Part shown: in pieces, positions 9,707 through 19,283 of the stretch
Layout of the letters: each line of letters opens with the position of its first letter
Position numbering within the stretch: position 1 is the first letter of the stretch
Assembly (NCBI GenBank): GCA_003994795.1
Contig: AP018269.1
Coordinates: 1,553,346 to 1,617,345, forward strand
Reading direction: 5' to 3'
Source: Cylindrospermum sp. NIES-4074
GTDB taxonomy: Bacteria > Cyanobacteriota > Cyanobacteriia > Cyanobacteriales > Nostocaceae
Length of the DNA: 64,000 bases
Position numbers and translations under genes: made by a program
Notes under the pieces: generated by a model
Database searches by the model: none
The model's input: only the letters and a program-made list of their open reading frames with translations
Told to the model about the DNA's origin: nothing

Positions 9707-10426
9707 ATGGCTTCTGGTTTAAAATCTTCGACACTGGAACTCCTAAAGCGCTTTAACCGAGCGTTTCCCCAGTTTTATGAGCAATTTGTTAGCAGTGAGA
9801 TTCAACTGCAAAATCTACGATTAGCCTACCGTCTCTATAAAACTAGACGTGCTGTGATCGAACTGAAGCCGGAAGGTAGTAAAAGCGCCTTGCATTTTGC
9901 CTACCGCAATCAGTCTTTTCTCCTCAGCGATATTTTTGGTGTGTTGGCAGCTTACGGGTTAACTATCCACGGTCTAAGTCTGTATGGTCAGATCCGACCA
10001 CCGATGTTAGTTTTTATCAAACTGCTAGTGTCTCGTGGCAGCAAGGCCCTGACTGAAAAAACCGCAGAAAACGTCTGCCGCGCCATACGCGAAGCGTTGG
10101 GAGGTCGGTTTGAGGTAGAAGAAATGCTGGCGGTCGAATTTAACCTTGATGCTGGCTTAGAGCAAGTACAGACCGAGTTCTATGTTGATCCGGTTTTTCA
10201 TCTGCCGGCTTTAGTGATTGAAGCCGATAATCAACCAGGACTATTTTACAAAGTGATGTACGCCATCTGGCAGGAAGACCTGCTGGTAGTCAATGCCAAT
10301 TTATTGGTTTGGCGCGGACGCACAAGGCTAATTCTCTATCTGTTGGGGCCGAATGAAAGCCTTATACCTGAATATCTAGGGCACAAAATTGCCGAAGGAG
10401 TACGACATAGGTTATTGGGTCAGTGA
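9707..10426 (+). CDS. ACT-domain-like regulatory protein
   Basis: 239 residues. After a helical start, two segments look like ACT folds. One is at about 50-115 (RRAVIELKPEG to LLSDIFGVLAAYGLTIHGLSLYG). The other is at about 165-230 (PALVIEADNQPGLFYKVMYAIWQEDLLVVNANLLVWRG in outline). The second has the D-x-P-G-L turn typical of GlnD-type ACT domains. No catalytic domain is present, so a ligand-sensing or regulatory role is inferred. The gene lies 85 bp before the alpha/beta hydrolase. Confidence 0.6.
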   Translation: MASGLKSSTLELLKRFNRAFPQFYEQFVSSEIQLQNLRLAYRLYKTRRAVIELKPEGSKSALHFAYRNQSFLLSDIFGVLAAYGLTIHGLSLYGQIRPPMLVFIKLLVSRGSKALTEKTAENVCRAIREALGGRFEVEEMLAVEFNLDAGLEQVQTEFYVDPVFHLPALVIEADNQPGLFYKVMYAIWQEDLLVVNANLLVWRGRTRLILYLLGPNESLIPEYLGHKIAEGVRHRLLGQ

Positions 10427-10511
10427 GTAGAGCCAATTGAAAATTGGGAATTTTGAATTGCTTTCTTGCTCCCTATTTAGTCGCACCTACCCTTAAAGGT
10501 ACGATACGAGT

Positions 10512-11423
10512 ATGGCAACCATAGAAATTTTGGGCGTTCCACACGCATATGAGCTAACAGCTCCCACTACCTGCCCCTATGCTTTAGTGTTTATCCACGG
10601 TTGGCTCAATAGCCGTGGATACTGGCAACCTGTGATTTCCCGCTTGTCTGTTGATTTGCAGTGTCTGTCTTATGATTTGCGGGGTTTTGGTGAATCCCAG
10701 TCCCAAGCAAAATCTTCTTTGGGTTTGGCTGTGGGTGCGAGCAAATTGGTTAATTCTCCCTTGGATTCCCCTTATACTCCAGCTGCCTATGCTCAGGATT
10801 TAGCTATTCTCTTGAAACAGATGAATATTACCAGTGCTTGGCTAATTGGTCATTCTTTGGGAGGTACTATTGCCCTCTGGGGTGCAGCTCAACTACCTGA
10901 GTGCATTCGGGGGGTAATTTGTATCAACGCAGGTGGTGGCATTTATCTCAAAGAAGCTTTTGAGCAATTTCGCTCGATGGGGCAGAAATTTTTACAAGTC
11001 CGCCCACGTTGGCTGTCTCAAATACCTTTGATTGATTTGCTGTTTACCAGAGCCAGTGTGGCACGTCCTTTGGAGCGCTATTGGGCGCGTCAGCGGTTGG
11101 TGGATTTTGTCGTTGCTGACCCAGAAGCTGCTTTGGGAACTTTGTTAGACTCCACCACTGAGGAAGAAATTAATCGATTACCCCAGTTAGTATCCCAACT
11201 TAAACAGCCAGTTTATTTTTTGACTGGGACTGAGGATAAGGTGATGGAACCCAAATACGTTCGCCATTTAGCTAGTTTTCATTGTCTTTTTCAATACGTT
11301 GGAGACAATGTAATTGAAATTCCTGATTGTGGGCATTTAGCAATGTTGGAGCAGCCGGATACAGTGGCTAATCATATCCGCTCAATAGTGGGTCGCTACG
11401 CTCCAATTCAAAATTCCTCTTGA
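10512..11423 (+). CDS. Alpha/beta-hydrolase fold protein
   Basis: 303 residues with a full alpha/beta-hydrolase triad. The oxyanion segment is HGWLNSRGYW, the nucleophile elbow is GHSLGG, the acid lies in LTGTEDKVMEP, and the His in PDCGHLAMLEQP. There is no signal peptide, so it should be cytoplasmic. The substrate cannot be told from sequence. It could be an esterase or a haloperoxidase-like hydrolase. Confidence 0.85.
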   Translation: MATIEILGVPHAYELTAPTTCPYALVFIHGWLNSRGYWQPVISRLSVDLQCLSYDLRGFGESQSQAKSSLGLAVGASKLVNSPLDSPYTPAAYAQDLAILLKQMNITSAWLIGHSLGGTIALWGAAQLPECIRGVICINAGGGIYLKEAFEQFRSMGQKFLQVRPRWLSQIPLIDLLFTRASVARPLERYWARQRLVDFVVADPEAALGTLLDSTTEEEINRLPQLVSQLKQPVYFLTGTEDKVMEPKYVRHLASFHCLFQYVGDNVIEIPDCGHLAMLEQPDTVANHIRSIVGRYAPIQNSS

Positions 11424-11552
11424 CAAGTTTGTTAGGTCGGGCTGACCAAGCTTACAGGCTAGTTCCCACAACTTTGGTCACATGAGCAAGTGACTGGTTC
11501 AACTTGGCGTAAAATTCAAAATGAATAATTCAAGGTTGAATTTTTAATTAAT

Positions 11553-12602
11553 TTATGATTCAGGTTGATACAACTTCATTACCTGAGTCAGTGCTAACCG
11601 AGATTCAACGGCTAGGGTGAGGGGGGATGTATGACCACGGGCTAGATGGTCAGCGGCCGCACAGCCAATCATGGCGGCATTATCGGTACAGAATTTCAGG
11701 GGGGGGAAGAGGACGCGCAAGTTATGCTCAGTAGCGGCAGCTTGTAAGTGTTTTCTCAGCCCACTGTTAGCTGCTACGCCGCCACCCACAGCAATTGTGT
11801 CTAGAGCATAATCACGGGCACAAGCGATCGCCTTTTTTGTGAGCGATCGCGCTACAGTTTCTTGGAAGCTGGCGGCTACATCTGCCACTGGAATTTGCCC
11901 ACCATCTTTTTCTAACTGCTGCACTAAACGCAATACTGCCGTCTTTAACCCACTAAAGCTTCCATCATAGGGATGATACCCCCCACCTGGTAAGGAAATT
12001 TTTCCTTCTGGCAAGGCAAAGGCTTGGGGATTCCCCACTTGTGCCAGTTTGTCAATTATTGGCCCACCGGGATAACCCAGTTTTAACAACCGCGCCACCT
12101 TATCAAAAGCTTCACCTGCTGCATCATCACGAGTTTGACCCAGGGTTTCGTAAATACCACAATCCTTGACATAAATCAAGCTTGTATGTCCGCCGGAAAC
12201 GAGTAAGCTAAGAAAAGGGGGATCTAAAGTTGGCTCACTCAAGTAAGTCGCGTAGATATGACCTTCGAGGTGATGAACTCCCAAAAATACTTTGTTATGT
12301 ACCATCGCCAGTGTTTTGGCAGCGGTTAGCCCCACCAATAACGCCCCTACGAGTCCCGGCGCACAGGTGGCGGCTATGCCATCAATTTCACCCCAGTCCA
12401 TATTGCTTTGTTCTAAGGCTTGGGCGATCGCCTCATTGATCGTTTCTAAATGCTGGCGTGACGCCACCTCTGGCACTACCCCGCCATACTGCTGATGGAC
12501 TGGAATTTGTGAGGCTATGATACTGCTGCATACTTGACGATTCTTAACAATTGCGACGGCAGTTTCATCGCAGCTGGTTTCAATTGCTAAAACGGTTGCC
12601 AT
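11553..12602 (-). CDS. tsaD: tRNA N6-adenosine threonylcarbamoyltransferase
   Basis: Transfers the threonylcarbamoyl group from TC-AMP (made by TsaC, at 5619-6254) to A37 of ANN-decoding tRNAs. The 349-residue product has [15 protein letters not shown] at the start, the metal-binding HHLEGH motif, [10 protein letters not shown], and [11 protein letters not shown]. The ATG at 12602 is the conserved family start; an open frame upstream (to 12656) lies in heptad-repeat-rich sequence and is not counted. Confidence 0.95.
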   Translation of the reverse strand: MATVLAIETSCDETAVAIVKNRQVCSSIIASQIPVHQQYGGVVPEVASRQHLETINEAIAQALEQSNMDWGEIDGIAATCAPGLVGALLVGLTAAKTLAMVHNKVFLGVHHLEGHIYATYLSEPTLDPPFLSLLVSGGHTSLIYVKDCGIYETLGQTRDDAAGEAFDKVARLLKLGYPGGPIIDKLAQVGNPQAFALPEGKISLPGGGYHPYDGSFSGLKTAVLRLVQQLEKDGGQIPVADVAASFQETVARSLTKKAIACARDYALDTIAVGGGVAANSGLRKHLQAAATEHNLRVLFPPLKFCTDNAAMIGCAAADHLARGHTSPLTLAVESRLALTQVMKLYQPES

Positions 12603-12816
12603 AGAGAATAATGAGTGCTGAGTTTGTGTCCTGGGTTTCCAGGAATTTTGAGGCATTTTCTCCCATATTACTATTACGAAATTTTACACACCACTCAGCA
12701 CTCCCAACTCAGGACTCGTTGATGACTTGTTTGAGAAGCTTTAACTTTTATTTACTTAAACTTTACTCGGTTCCCGCCCAAGAGTATGATGACTTGCTAG
12801 TTATGCAAATAAACAG

Positions 12817-12866
12817 TGTACAAGCCGCTTCGTTTTGTACATAAAACTTTCTGTTTTGTAATAAAA
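12817..12866 (+). promoter_or_regulatory. Repeat-rich leader upstream of psaF
   Basis: A TGTACAA/TTGTACA inverted repeat (12817-12823, 12835-12841) and a direct repeat GTTTTGTA(C)ATAAAA (12832-12846 and 12853-12866) sit within 65 bp of the psaF start. The AAGGAA ribosome site follows. The spacing does not fit the HLR1 consensus, so I give no factor. Confidence 0.35.
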
Positions 12867-12878
12867 GGAAACAACTCC

Positions 12879-13373
12879 ATGAGACGATTGTTTGCTTTGA
12901 TTTTAGCGATTTGTCTTTGGTTCAACTTTGCTCCGCCAGCAAAAGCTCTAGGAGCTAACCTTGTACCCTGTAAAGACTCTCCCGCATTTCAAGAGCTAGC
13001 AGCAAATGCCCGTAACACCACAGCCGACCCCGAATCCGGGAAAAAGCGATTTGAGCGTTATTCTCAAGCGCTGTGCGGACCTGAAGGCTACCCCCACTTG
13101 ATTGTGGATGGTCGCCTTGATCGTGCTGGTGACTTCCTAATTCCCAGTATTCTCTTCCTCTACATCGCTGGTTGGATTGGTTGGGTAGGTCGCGCCTACC
13201 TGCAAGCAATCAAAAAAGGATCAGATGTCGAACAAAAAGAGATCCAAATCGATCTTGGCTTGGCACTACCAATTATTGCCACAGGCTTTGCTTGGCCAGC
13301 AGCAGCAGTTAAAGAATTCCTGTCAGGTGAATTAACAGCTAAGGATTCAGAAATTACTGTTTCCCCACGCTAA
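12879..13373 (+). CDS. psaF: Photosystem I reaction centre subunit III (PsaF)
   Basis: Lumenal and transmembrane subunit of photosystem I near the plastocyanin/cytochrome c6 docking side. The 164-residue precursor has a signal peptide ([17 protein letters not shown], cleaved near AKA), the two lumenal Cys (VPCKDSPAF and ALCGPEG), a transmembrane helix ([21 protein letters not shown]), and the conserved end. The ATG at 12879 is preceded by AAGGAA at 12865-12870. psaJ follows 39 bp downstream. Confidence 0.97.
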   Translation: MRRLFALILAICLWFNFAPPAKALGANLVPCKDSPAFQELAANARNTTADPESGKKRFERYSQALCGPEGYPHLIVDGRLDRAGDFLIPSILFLYIAGWIGWVGRAYLQAIKKGSDVEQKEIQIDLGLALPIIATGFAWPAAAVKEFLSGELTAKDSEITVSPR

Positions 13374-13412
13374 TTTCGCTGAACTCATTCATTTGTTTAG
13401 GAGACTCAATTC

Positions 13413-13562
13413 ATGGCAGACAAAAGCGACCAATCATCTTATTTGGTTAAATTCATTTCCACCGCCCCTGTAGCAGCTACCATTTGGCTGACAATCACAG
13501 CAGGCATTTTGATTGAATTTAACCGCTTTTTCCCTGACTTACTTTTTCACCCACTACCGTAA
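13413..13562 (+). CDS. psaJ: Photosystem I reaction centre subunit IX (PsaJ)
   Basis: 49-residue single-helix photosystem I subunit. It begins [17 protein letters not shown] and continues with the hydrophobic helix [32 protein letters not shown] ends the protein. AGGAGA at 13399-13404 is a strong ribosome site. It is co-oriented with psaF and psaL. It is easily missed because of its length. Confidence 0.95.
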   Translation: MADKSDQSSYLVKFISTAPVAATIWLTITAGILIEFNRFFPDLLFHPLP

Positions 13563-13680
13563 GTTAAAGGCGGTATTGCCAAAATTTAGATGTGATAGAT
13601 TTAGACGAAAATCGAGTAATTGGATTGCTCGATCAAGTTAGGTAAAACTATCACCTAAATAAGGCATCCCCATAATTTTT

Positions 13681-13715
13681 GAAACTCGTAACGCTGCCAC
13701 TAGCTTACGAGTTTC
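13681..13715. repeat. Inverted repeat between psaJ and psaL
   Basis: A perfect 11-bp stem GAAACTCGTAA/TTACGAGTTTC with a 13-nt loop lies in the 273-bp psaJ-psaL spacer. No T-run follows on the plus strand. It may be an mRNA processing or attenuation hairpin rather than a full terminator. Confidence 0.6.
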
Positions 13716-13835
13716 ATACCTGATGAAAGCAGCTAAATTAATTTTTCTAAACTTCCTAGCTAAAAAGCTGATTTATCTACAATTATTATTAATATGAAAA
13801 TGCCACCATTCTAAATTTAGAGGCGAACATAAAAC

Positions 13836-14357
13836 ATGGCGCAAGCAGTAAATTCATCCAAGAATCTCCCTAGCGATCCGAGAAATCGCGAAGTTGTTTT
13901 TCCCGCAGGACGCGATCCACAACAAGGAAACCTCGAAACCCCGATTAACTCCTCTCCGTTGGTCAAGTGGTTCATCAATAACTTGCCTGCCTATCGCCCT
14001 GGTTTAACTCCTTTCAGACGTGGGTTAGAGGTTGGCCAAGCTCATGGTTATTTGCTGTTTGGCCCCTTCGCCAAATTAGGCCCCCTGCGGGATGCACCTA
14101 ATGCTAACTTAGCTGGGTTACTGGGAGCGATCGGCTTGGTTGTGATTCTCACCGCTACTCTATCTTTGTATGCTAATAGCAATCCTCCCAAAGCGCTTCC
14201 CAGCGTTACTGTACCTAACCCCCCACTAGATGCTTTTAACTCCAAAGAAAGCTGGAATAACTTTGCCAGTGCTTTCTTAATTGGTGGTATTGGTGGGGCA
14301 GTAGTTGCTTACTTCTTAACCAGTAATCTGGGACTAATTCAAGGTCTATTAGGTTAA
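13836..14357 (+). CDS. psaL: Photosystem I reaction centre subunit XI (PsaL)
   Basis: 173-residue photosystem I subunit at the oligomerisation interface. It shows the conserved N-terminal stretch (TPINSSPLVKWFINNLPAYR), the GLTPFRRGLEVGQAHGYLLFGPF chlorophyll-binding region in outline, and two further membrane segments. Its place directly after psaF-psaJ is the arrangement I associate with strains forming tetrameric photosystem I. Confidence 0.97.
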   Translation: MAQAVNSSKNLPSDPRNREVVFPAGRDPQQGNLETPINSSPLVKWFINNLPAYRPGLTPFRRGLEVGQAHGYLLFGPFAKLGPLRDAPNANLAGLLGAIGLVVILTATLSLYANSNPPKALPSVTVPNPPLDAFNSKESWNNFASAFLIGGIGGAVVAYFLTSNLGLIQGLLG

Positions 14358-15122
14358 TTTAATTTCCGGTAATTGGCACTTTGTCAGTAGTCAGTGGTCA
14401 GAAGTCAGTGGTAATTAGAAAAACGACTGGCAAATGACAGCTAGCTACTGACAAATACTTCTTAATCCCAGTCCTTTTAAAACGCCAAAATAGTTATAGA
14501 AAATTTAAATGTAAGTCAGCGGAATACTTGCCAAGCATGAATTAGCTGGGGCTGTGTCTGATAGTAACTTTTATGTATTTCCTAAACAGTTAGAATCCAA
14601 AACGCAGAAATTAGGGTTAAGTCTACAGTTTGCTGATCAATTCTATCGAGTATTGACTGAGATTTAAACGCTGCCAAAAATCTCGAAACTTTAGCTTTCT
14701 GAGTCTATTTAAAATACTGATTGTGAGTCCAGTGCTGCGAGAAGGTTTCTTTTTGTAGGTAACTGGCGTTAGCGAAACGGTAACAACGACAGAAACCTCA
14801 CCCAAAGGGCTATACCGTGTCTGGATGCGGAGGCTATAGATGTCAATAGTTTACATAGCAGCGGAACTGTAGCTTCAACAAAGCTAGGAAGTGAGGGCTG
14901 TCTGTGCTTTGTAAATTGCCCCTGAAGACTCTCGAAGCCTGTCAAGGAGGCTTTAGCCGTGACCTGATTGGCTAGAATTATGGGTTATTGCTGTTTAAGA
15001 GCGTTTTTTTCAGAGAATGCGGCTGGAATTCTCTGAGGAAAACTTTGCGCTGTTCCTGGGTTATCTTAAAATGAGTAAAGGATATGTAAACTTTCGTAAC
15101 CTAAGCCTGAGTCCGCCCATCC
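14358..15122. other. Gene-free region between psaL and the prenyl synthase
   Basis: About 765 bp. A heptad array (AGTCAGTGGTC type) lies at 14385-14411. An 8-bp hairpin CAGAGAAT/ATTCTCTG lies at 15012-15036. I see no open frame with protein-like features. The promoter of the downstream synthase gene must be near the right end. Confidence 0.5.
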
Positions 15123-16094
15123 ATGACCCCAGCCACCTCCCTGTTTACCCCTGTGGAAGCAGACCTGCGAATACTAGCAGATAACCTGAAACAGCTAGTT
15201 GGAAATCGCCACCCCATCCTCTATGCAGCAGCCGAACACTTATTCGGTGCTGGGGGAAAGCGCATTAGACCGGCAATTGTTCTGCTGATATCGCGAGCAA
15301 GTATGCCAGACAAAGAAATTACACCCCGTCACCGACGCTTGGCAGAGATTACGGAAATGATCCACACAGCTAGCTTGGTACATGACGATGTGGTGGACGA
15401 ATCAGATGTGCGACGTGGTGTACCTACAGTTCATAGTTTGTTTGGTAACCGCATTGCTGTACTTGCGGGAGATTTTCTCTTTGCCCAATCGTCTTGGTAT
15501 TTGGCAAATCTGGATAATCTAGAGGTGGTAAAACTGCTTTCAGAAGTGATTATGGATCTGGCAGCAGGGGAGATTCAGCAAGGATTGAATCGCTTTGAAA
15601 CCACTGTTTCTACGGAGACTTACCTCAAAAAGAGCTATTACAAAACAGCCTCGTTAATTGCTAACAGTTCTAAAGCAGCTGGATTACTCAGCGATGTTTC
15701 TCCAGAAACTGCTGACCATTTGTATAATTACGGTCGGCATCTTGGTTTGGCATTCCAGATTGTGGATGATATTTTAGATTTCACCAGTTCCACAGATACC
15801 TTGGGTAAACCAGCAGGATCGGATCTCAAAAGTGGCAATCTCACTGCACCAGTGCTGTTTGCTTTGGGTGAAAAACCCTACTTAGAGGTGTTGATTGAAA
15901 GAGAGTTTACCCAAGAAGGCGATTTAGAGCAGGCTTTATTGCTAATTCAAGATAGTCAAGGTATACAGCGGGCTAGAGAATTAGCGGCTCATCACGCCAA
16001 GTTAGCGACTGAGCATCTTGCGACTTTAGAACCTTCAGAATCGCAGCAAGCGTTGATTAATATGGCTGACTATGTACTGAGTCGGCTTTATTAG
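15123..16094 (+). CDS. sds: Long-chain trans-prenyl diphosphate synthase (solanesyl diphosphate synthase type)
   Basis: Extends allylic diphosphates with isopentenyl diphosphate, probably to the C45 side chain of plastoquinone. The 323-residue product has GAGGKRIRPAIVLL, the first Asp-rich motif DDVVDESDVRRG, the helix after it, and the second motif DDILDFTSS. The small residue in front of the first Asp motif (HDD preceded by Ala-Ser-Leu-Val) fits a long-chain product, but chain length is inference. Confidence 0.88.
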   Translation: MTPATSLFTPVEADLRILADNLKQLVGNRHPILYAAAEHLFGAGGKRIRPAIVLLISRASMPDKEITPRHRRLAEITEMIHTASLVHDDVVDESDVRRGVPTVHSLFGNRIAVLAGDFLFAQSSWYLANLDNLEVVKLLSEVIMDLAAGEIQQGLNRFETTVSTETYLKKSYYKTASLIANSSKAAGLLSDVSPETADHLYNYGRHLGLAFQIVDDILDFTSSTDTLGKPAGSDLKSGNLTAPVLFALGEKPYLEVLIEREFTQEGDLEQALLLIQDSQGIQRARELAAHHAKLATEHLATLEPSESQQALINMADYVLSRLY

Positions 16095-16166
16095 CCAATT
16101 TTAGATTTTAGATGCAAGGATTTTGGATTGAATCTAAAAGCTAAAAACCTTGCATCCAAAATTGAT

Positions 16167-16640
16167 TTAGGCGATATCAGGGGGTACTTGTCTTTGAGGG
16201 CGATGTTTTTGTAACTTTTGTTGAATTAGGTTTTGTAGGTCAGAACGCAGCACTTCGATGGCGTTTGTAGTTGTGCCAGGAGTTTCAAAAAAAACTATAC
16301 TATTTACTGGTTCTAATGCCACCAGTTGAAACAAAATATGAATGACAGGAATGGCTGTGGCTACTACTTGAGGGTCAAGCCCAGCAGATGAGGAGAGTGA
16401 GACATCCTGTAAAGTAGGAAAGGCGTAAATTACGCGCTTTTGCAATTTTGGCTGTTCACGGTTGCTCAACGTAGTTAAAACCCACTCTGATTTTGAGTTT
16501 TGGAGAATATAGTATTGGGGATAGCGTAACTTTTGGGCGATCGCGCCGAGAGCAGGGGCGATTGCTGCAACAAGTTGTGGTGTAATACCATCATGGGGTG
16601 CATTGTCAATCAGCAATTGAATTTGCGCTTCTAAATCCAT
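16167..16640 (-). CDS. Conserved cyanobacterial protein of unknown function
   Basis: 157 residues starting MDLEAQIQLLIDNAPHDG. It is a soluble alpha/beta protein without signal peptide, with a short basic C-terminus. The ATG at 16640 is chosen; an upstream extension to 16733 would add an implausible hydrophobic peptide. It is divergent from hetZ. A GGGN5CCC sequence that could bind HetR lies inside it (16372-16382). Confidence 0.7.
   Translation of the reverse strand: MDLEAQIQLLIDNAPHDGITPQLVAAIAPALGAIAQKLRYPQYYILQNSKSEWVLTTLSNREQPKLQKRVIYAFPTLQDVSLSSSAGLDPQVVATAIPVIHILFQLVALEPVNSIVFFETPGTTTNAIEVLRSDLQNLIQQKLQKHRPQRQVPPDIA
16372..16382. promoter_or_regulatory. Possible HetR-binding site upstream of hetZ
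   Basis: GGGTCAAGCCC matches the palindromic core GGGN5CCC of known HetR sites. It is centred about 463 bp upstream of the hetZ ATG, within the divergent gene. I recall that hetZ of PCC 7120 is transcribed from a far-upstream, HetR-dependent start roughly 425 bp before the gene, so the distance is suggestive. Such a core is expected by chance many times per 64 kb. Confidence 0.35.
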
Positions 16641-16839
16641 AATCACTTGTAAATGGCTCCTGGGTAATGGACATAACATAAGTATGAACAATCCCACCAG
16701 CTTGGGGAATAATAAATTCAGCCACATCCTCAATGCTAGATTGGCCTGCGTTTAGCTTATACGCAAAACCCATCAAGCCAAAACCCACAGTCCTACAGGT
16801 TGTGTTTAAGTATGTTAGGGTCTTTTTAAAATTGAGACT

Positions 16840-18030
16840 ATGAATTCAGCCCCAACCGCAACTATTCAGGGAGAAAATTCTATCGGCGTGGAGGTGACAT
16901 TTCAACTCCTATTTAAGGAGCTTCAGCAATCAACCAAAGCTTCGGAACAGAATTGCCATGATGTGGCAACACGAATTGCTGCCGAAGTTCAGCGGATTTG
17001 TCATGAAAGTAAACGCATCCAAGCTTCCGGTGCTGTGGAAAGTTCGGCAATTACCCTAGCTCGACATCGGCTGCAACAATGTCTCAGGTATTATCAGTTA
17101 GGTTCAAATCGGGGTAGGGTAGAATTACACAGCACTTTGAGTGCCATCATTTATCGCTACATTAACCCTCCTCAGAAGCAATTGAGCTATCAAGGACGGT
17201 TGACTATCATAGAAGATTTTCTCCAAAGTTTTTATCTGGAGACGTTGAATGCTTTCCGGAGAGAGAACCAACTAGAGTCTACCTATCGTCCCCAAACCCT
17301 TTTAGAATTAGCTGAGTACATGGCATTTACCGAGCGCTATGGCAAGCGACGGATTCCTTTGCCAGGACGCCAGCAGCAGCTAATTATTTTACGAGCGCAA
17401 ACCTTTTCTCAACAGCAACCTCCAGAAACCAGCGTTGATATAGAACAAGCTGCCGAAGGTAGCAGCAGTGAAGCTGACGGTTCTTGGGAAGAGCCTGCTG
17501 TGCAACAATTGCGATCGGCAATGGCCATGCAACCAGAACCAGAACCGGAAGAAGATACGTTGCGATCTGTGGTGATTACAGAATTAATCGATTATTTAGA
17601 GCAACGGCAACAATCCGACTGTGCTGATTACTTCTCACTCCGTCTCCAGGATCTCTCAGCACCAGAAATAGAGCAGATTATGGGTTTAACCCCCCGTCAG
17701 AGAGATTACTTGCAGCAGCGCTTTAAGTATCATCTAATTCGGTTTGCCTTGTTGCATCGCTGGGAATTAGTTCACGAGTGGTTAGAAGCTTCTTTACCCA
17801 CAAATTTGGGCTTGACTCCTCAACAATGGCAGGCATACACAGACCAGTTGGAGGATAAACAGCGTTCTTTACTGGAGTTGAAGCAACAGGGACAACCAGA
17901 CGAAAAAATTGCCAAAAGTTTAGGCTTGTCTATGGCGCAACTGCAAAAACGCTGGTTTAAAATTCTCGAACAAGCTTGGGAAATTCGTAACTCGTTAGTG
18001 TCCGGATCAGGTGCATCTACTCATGAATAG
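16840..18030 (+). CDS. hetZ: Heterocyst differentiation regulator HetZ
   Basis: 396-residue early regulator of heterocyst differentiation that acts with HetR and HetP. The start (MNSAPTATIQGENSIGVEV), the RIAAEVQRICHESKRIQASG segment, the central acidic low-complexity linker (about 195-240), and the C-terminal helix-turn-helix-like part (IAKSLGLSMAQLQKRWFKI) match the HetZ I recall from Anabaena. The stop overlaps the patU start by eight bases, so the two are translationally coupled. Confidence 0.92.
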   Translation: MNSAPTATIQGENSIGVEVTFQLLFKELQQSTKASEQNCHDVATRIAAEVQRICHESKRIQASGAVESSAITLARHRLQQCLRYYQLGSNRGRVELHSTLSAIIYRYINPPQKQLSYQGRLTIIEDFLQSFYLETLNAFRRENQLESTYRPQTLLELAEYMAFTERYGKRRIPLPGRQQQLIILRAQTFSQQQPPETSVDIEQAAEGSSSEADGSWEEPAVQQLRSAMAMQPEPEPEEDTLRSVVITELIDYLEQRQQSDCADYFSLRLQDLSAPEIEQIMGLTPRQRDYLQQRFKYHLIRFALLHRWELVHEWLEASLPTNLGLTPQQWQAYTDQLEDKQRSLLELKQQGQPDEKIAKSLGLSMAQLQKRWFKILEQAWEIRNSLVSGSGASTHE

Positions 18031-19003
18031 TAACTCAGAATCCTTACAACGCCAGTTACTCGATTGCTTATTGACAGATAATGTCAAAACCGACGAGCAG
18101 ACTTCAGTAGATTGTGGGGAAGTTGACGGGGTAGAAAATCCTCCCAAGGAAGCCGCTACATCCAAAAGTAGTGAGCAAGAGTTGGGAAGAAAACCCCAAA
18201 CCTTTCAACTAGGAGAAATTCCTACTGTGCAAGAACGTTTCCAAGCCGTCCTTAAGCGTCGGTTACAAATCCAAAGTCAAAACCAGCCACCTCTATTCCC
18301 TTGGGAAACAGAATCAACCGATTATCCTGAGTTTATTGAGCAGCCTTCGATTGCCTTAGTTCCTGCCTGGGGGTGGATGGCACAGCAATCAAAGCTAACT
18401 CTGCCAGTTGCCATACCGGAGAAAGTTTTCCAGCAATTGCTAGAAAAGTGTCAGGTGTTAGTTGCATCTTCACTACCTCTGGGGGCAAAACTAGTTCAGG
18501 TGGTGGAGAGCTTTTTCCCTGACGATTCCCAGACAATCAATGACCTCGCTGGTTTAGTGCTTAGAAGCACCTATCGGTCTGTGGATACCCTCCAGACGAT
18601 GCCCAATATTCAGAGCGATTACTCAGATTTACTACCGCGTCAGCAAATGGCGTTATCGTTACTAGCAGCTAAACAACTGCTGGAAAATCTGACTCTGCCA
18701 ATATCAATCACTCATCCAGTGGTCGAAAGACAATGGCTGACAAGTGCAGGTGCTCTAAATATCAGGGTAGAATTCCAGTCTTTGGGTAAAGTCACAAAGT
18801 TAAGTGTTCTAGGTGAATTACCTACTAAAGGGTCTTTAACGCTGCGGGGGAACGGCTCGCAAGCGTCTGGACAATCGTCAAGTCCGGGATGCCTGAGTGT
18901 AGAATTATGCTGCGAGCAACTTAATCAGCCTTATACTTTGGAAGTTGAATTTCCAGAACTAGACCAACAGCCGTTTTTGTTTGTGATTAGTCCGACGGTG
19001 TAG
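18023..19003 (+). CDS. patU: Heterocyst pattern regulator PatU (single intact reading frame)
   Basis: 326 residues starting at ATG 18023, which overlaps the hetZ stop. In Anabaena PCC 7120 the homologue is split into patU5 and patU3; here one uninterrupted frame spans both halves. Visible segments are an acidic N-terminus, FQLGEIPTVQERFQAVLKRR, LVPAWGWMAQQSKL, and a C-terminal domain (VERQWLTSAGALNIRVEFQ). No known catalytic motif is present. The PatU3 part is reported to modulate HetZ and pattern formation. Confidence 0.9.
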   Translation: MNSNSESLQRQLLDCLLTDNVKTDEQTSVDCGEVDGVENPPKEAATSKSSEQELGRKPQTFQLGEIPTVQERFQAVLKRRLQIQSQNQPPLFPWETESTDYPEFIEQPSIALVPAWGWMAQQSKLTLPVAIPEKVFQQLLEKCQVLVASSLPLGAKLVQVVESFFPDDSQTINDLAGLVLRSTYRSVDTLQTMPNIQSDYSDLLPRQQMALSLLAAKQLLENLTLPISITHPVVERQWLTSAGALNIRVEFQSLGKVTKLSVLGELPTKGSLTLRGNGSQASGQSSSPGCLSVELCCEQLNQPYTLEVEFPELDQQPFLFVISPTV

Positions 19004-19283
19004 CCTTAATTACCACTGCTAGCACTCTAAGTTGAGAAACGCCAATATTATGAAGATATTTTCCTGGTTGTGAAGCTTATCCTATTTTCAACAAGCGGTT
19101 ATTAGGGCGTCTGTAGTTCGGCGTTATGAGAAGGACACTGGCACAAGATGGGTAGATTCCCTTAGGTTTCAAAAGGGTGTCTAAAGCTAGGATAGAAATG
19201 GCTCAGGCGGAAGACAGGGTGATCAGTTTCCATCTGTAGCATTGTGTCCGTGGCGTCTACATCATCGCTTTGCTTACTTCAAA

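Noticed and set aside
15012-15036. Terminator before the prenyl synthase gene
   Set aside because: The hairpin has its T-run on the 5' side on the plus strand and A residues on the minus strand, so it fits neither direction.
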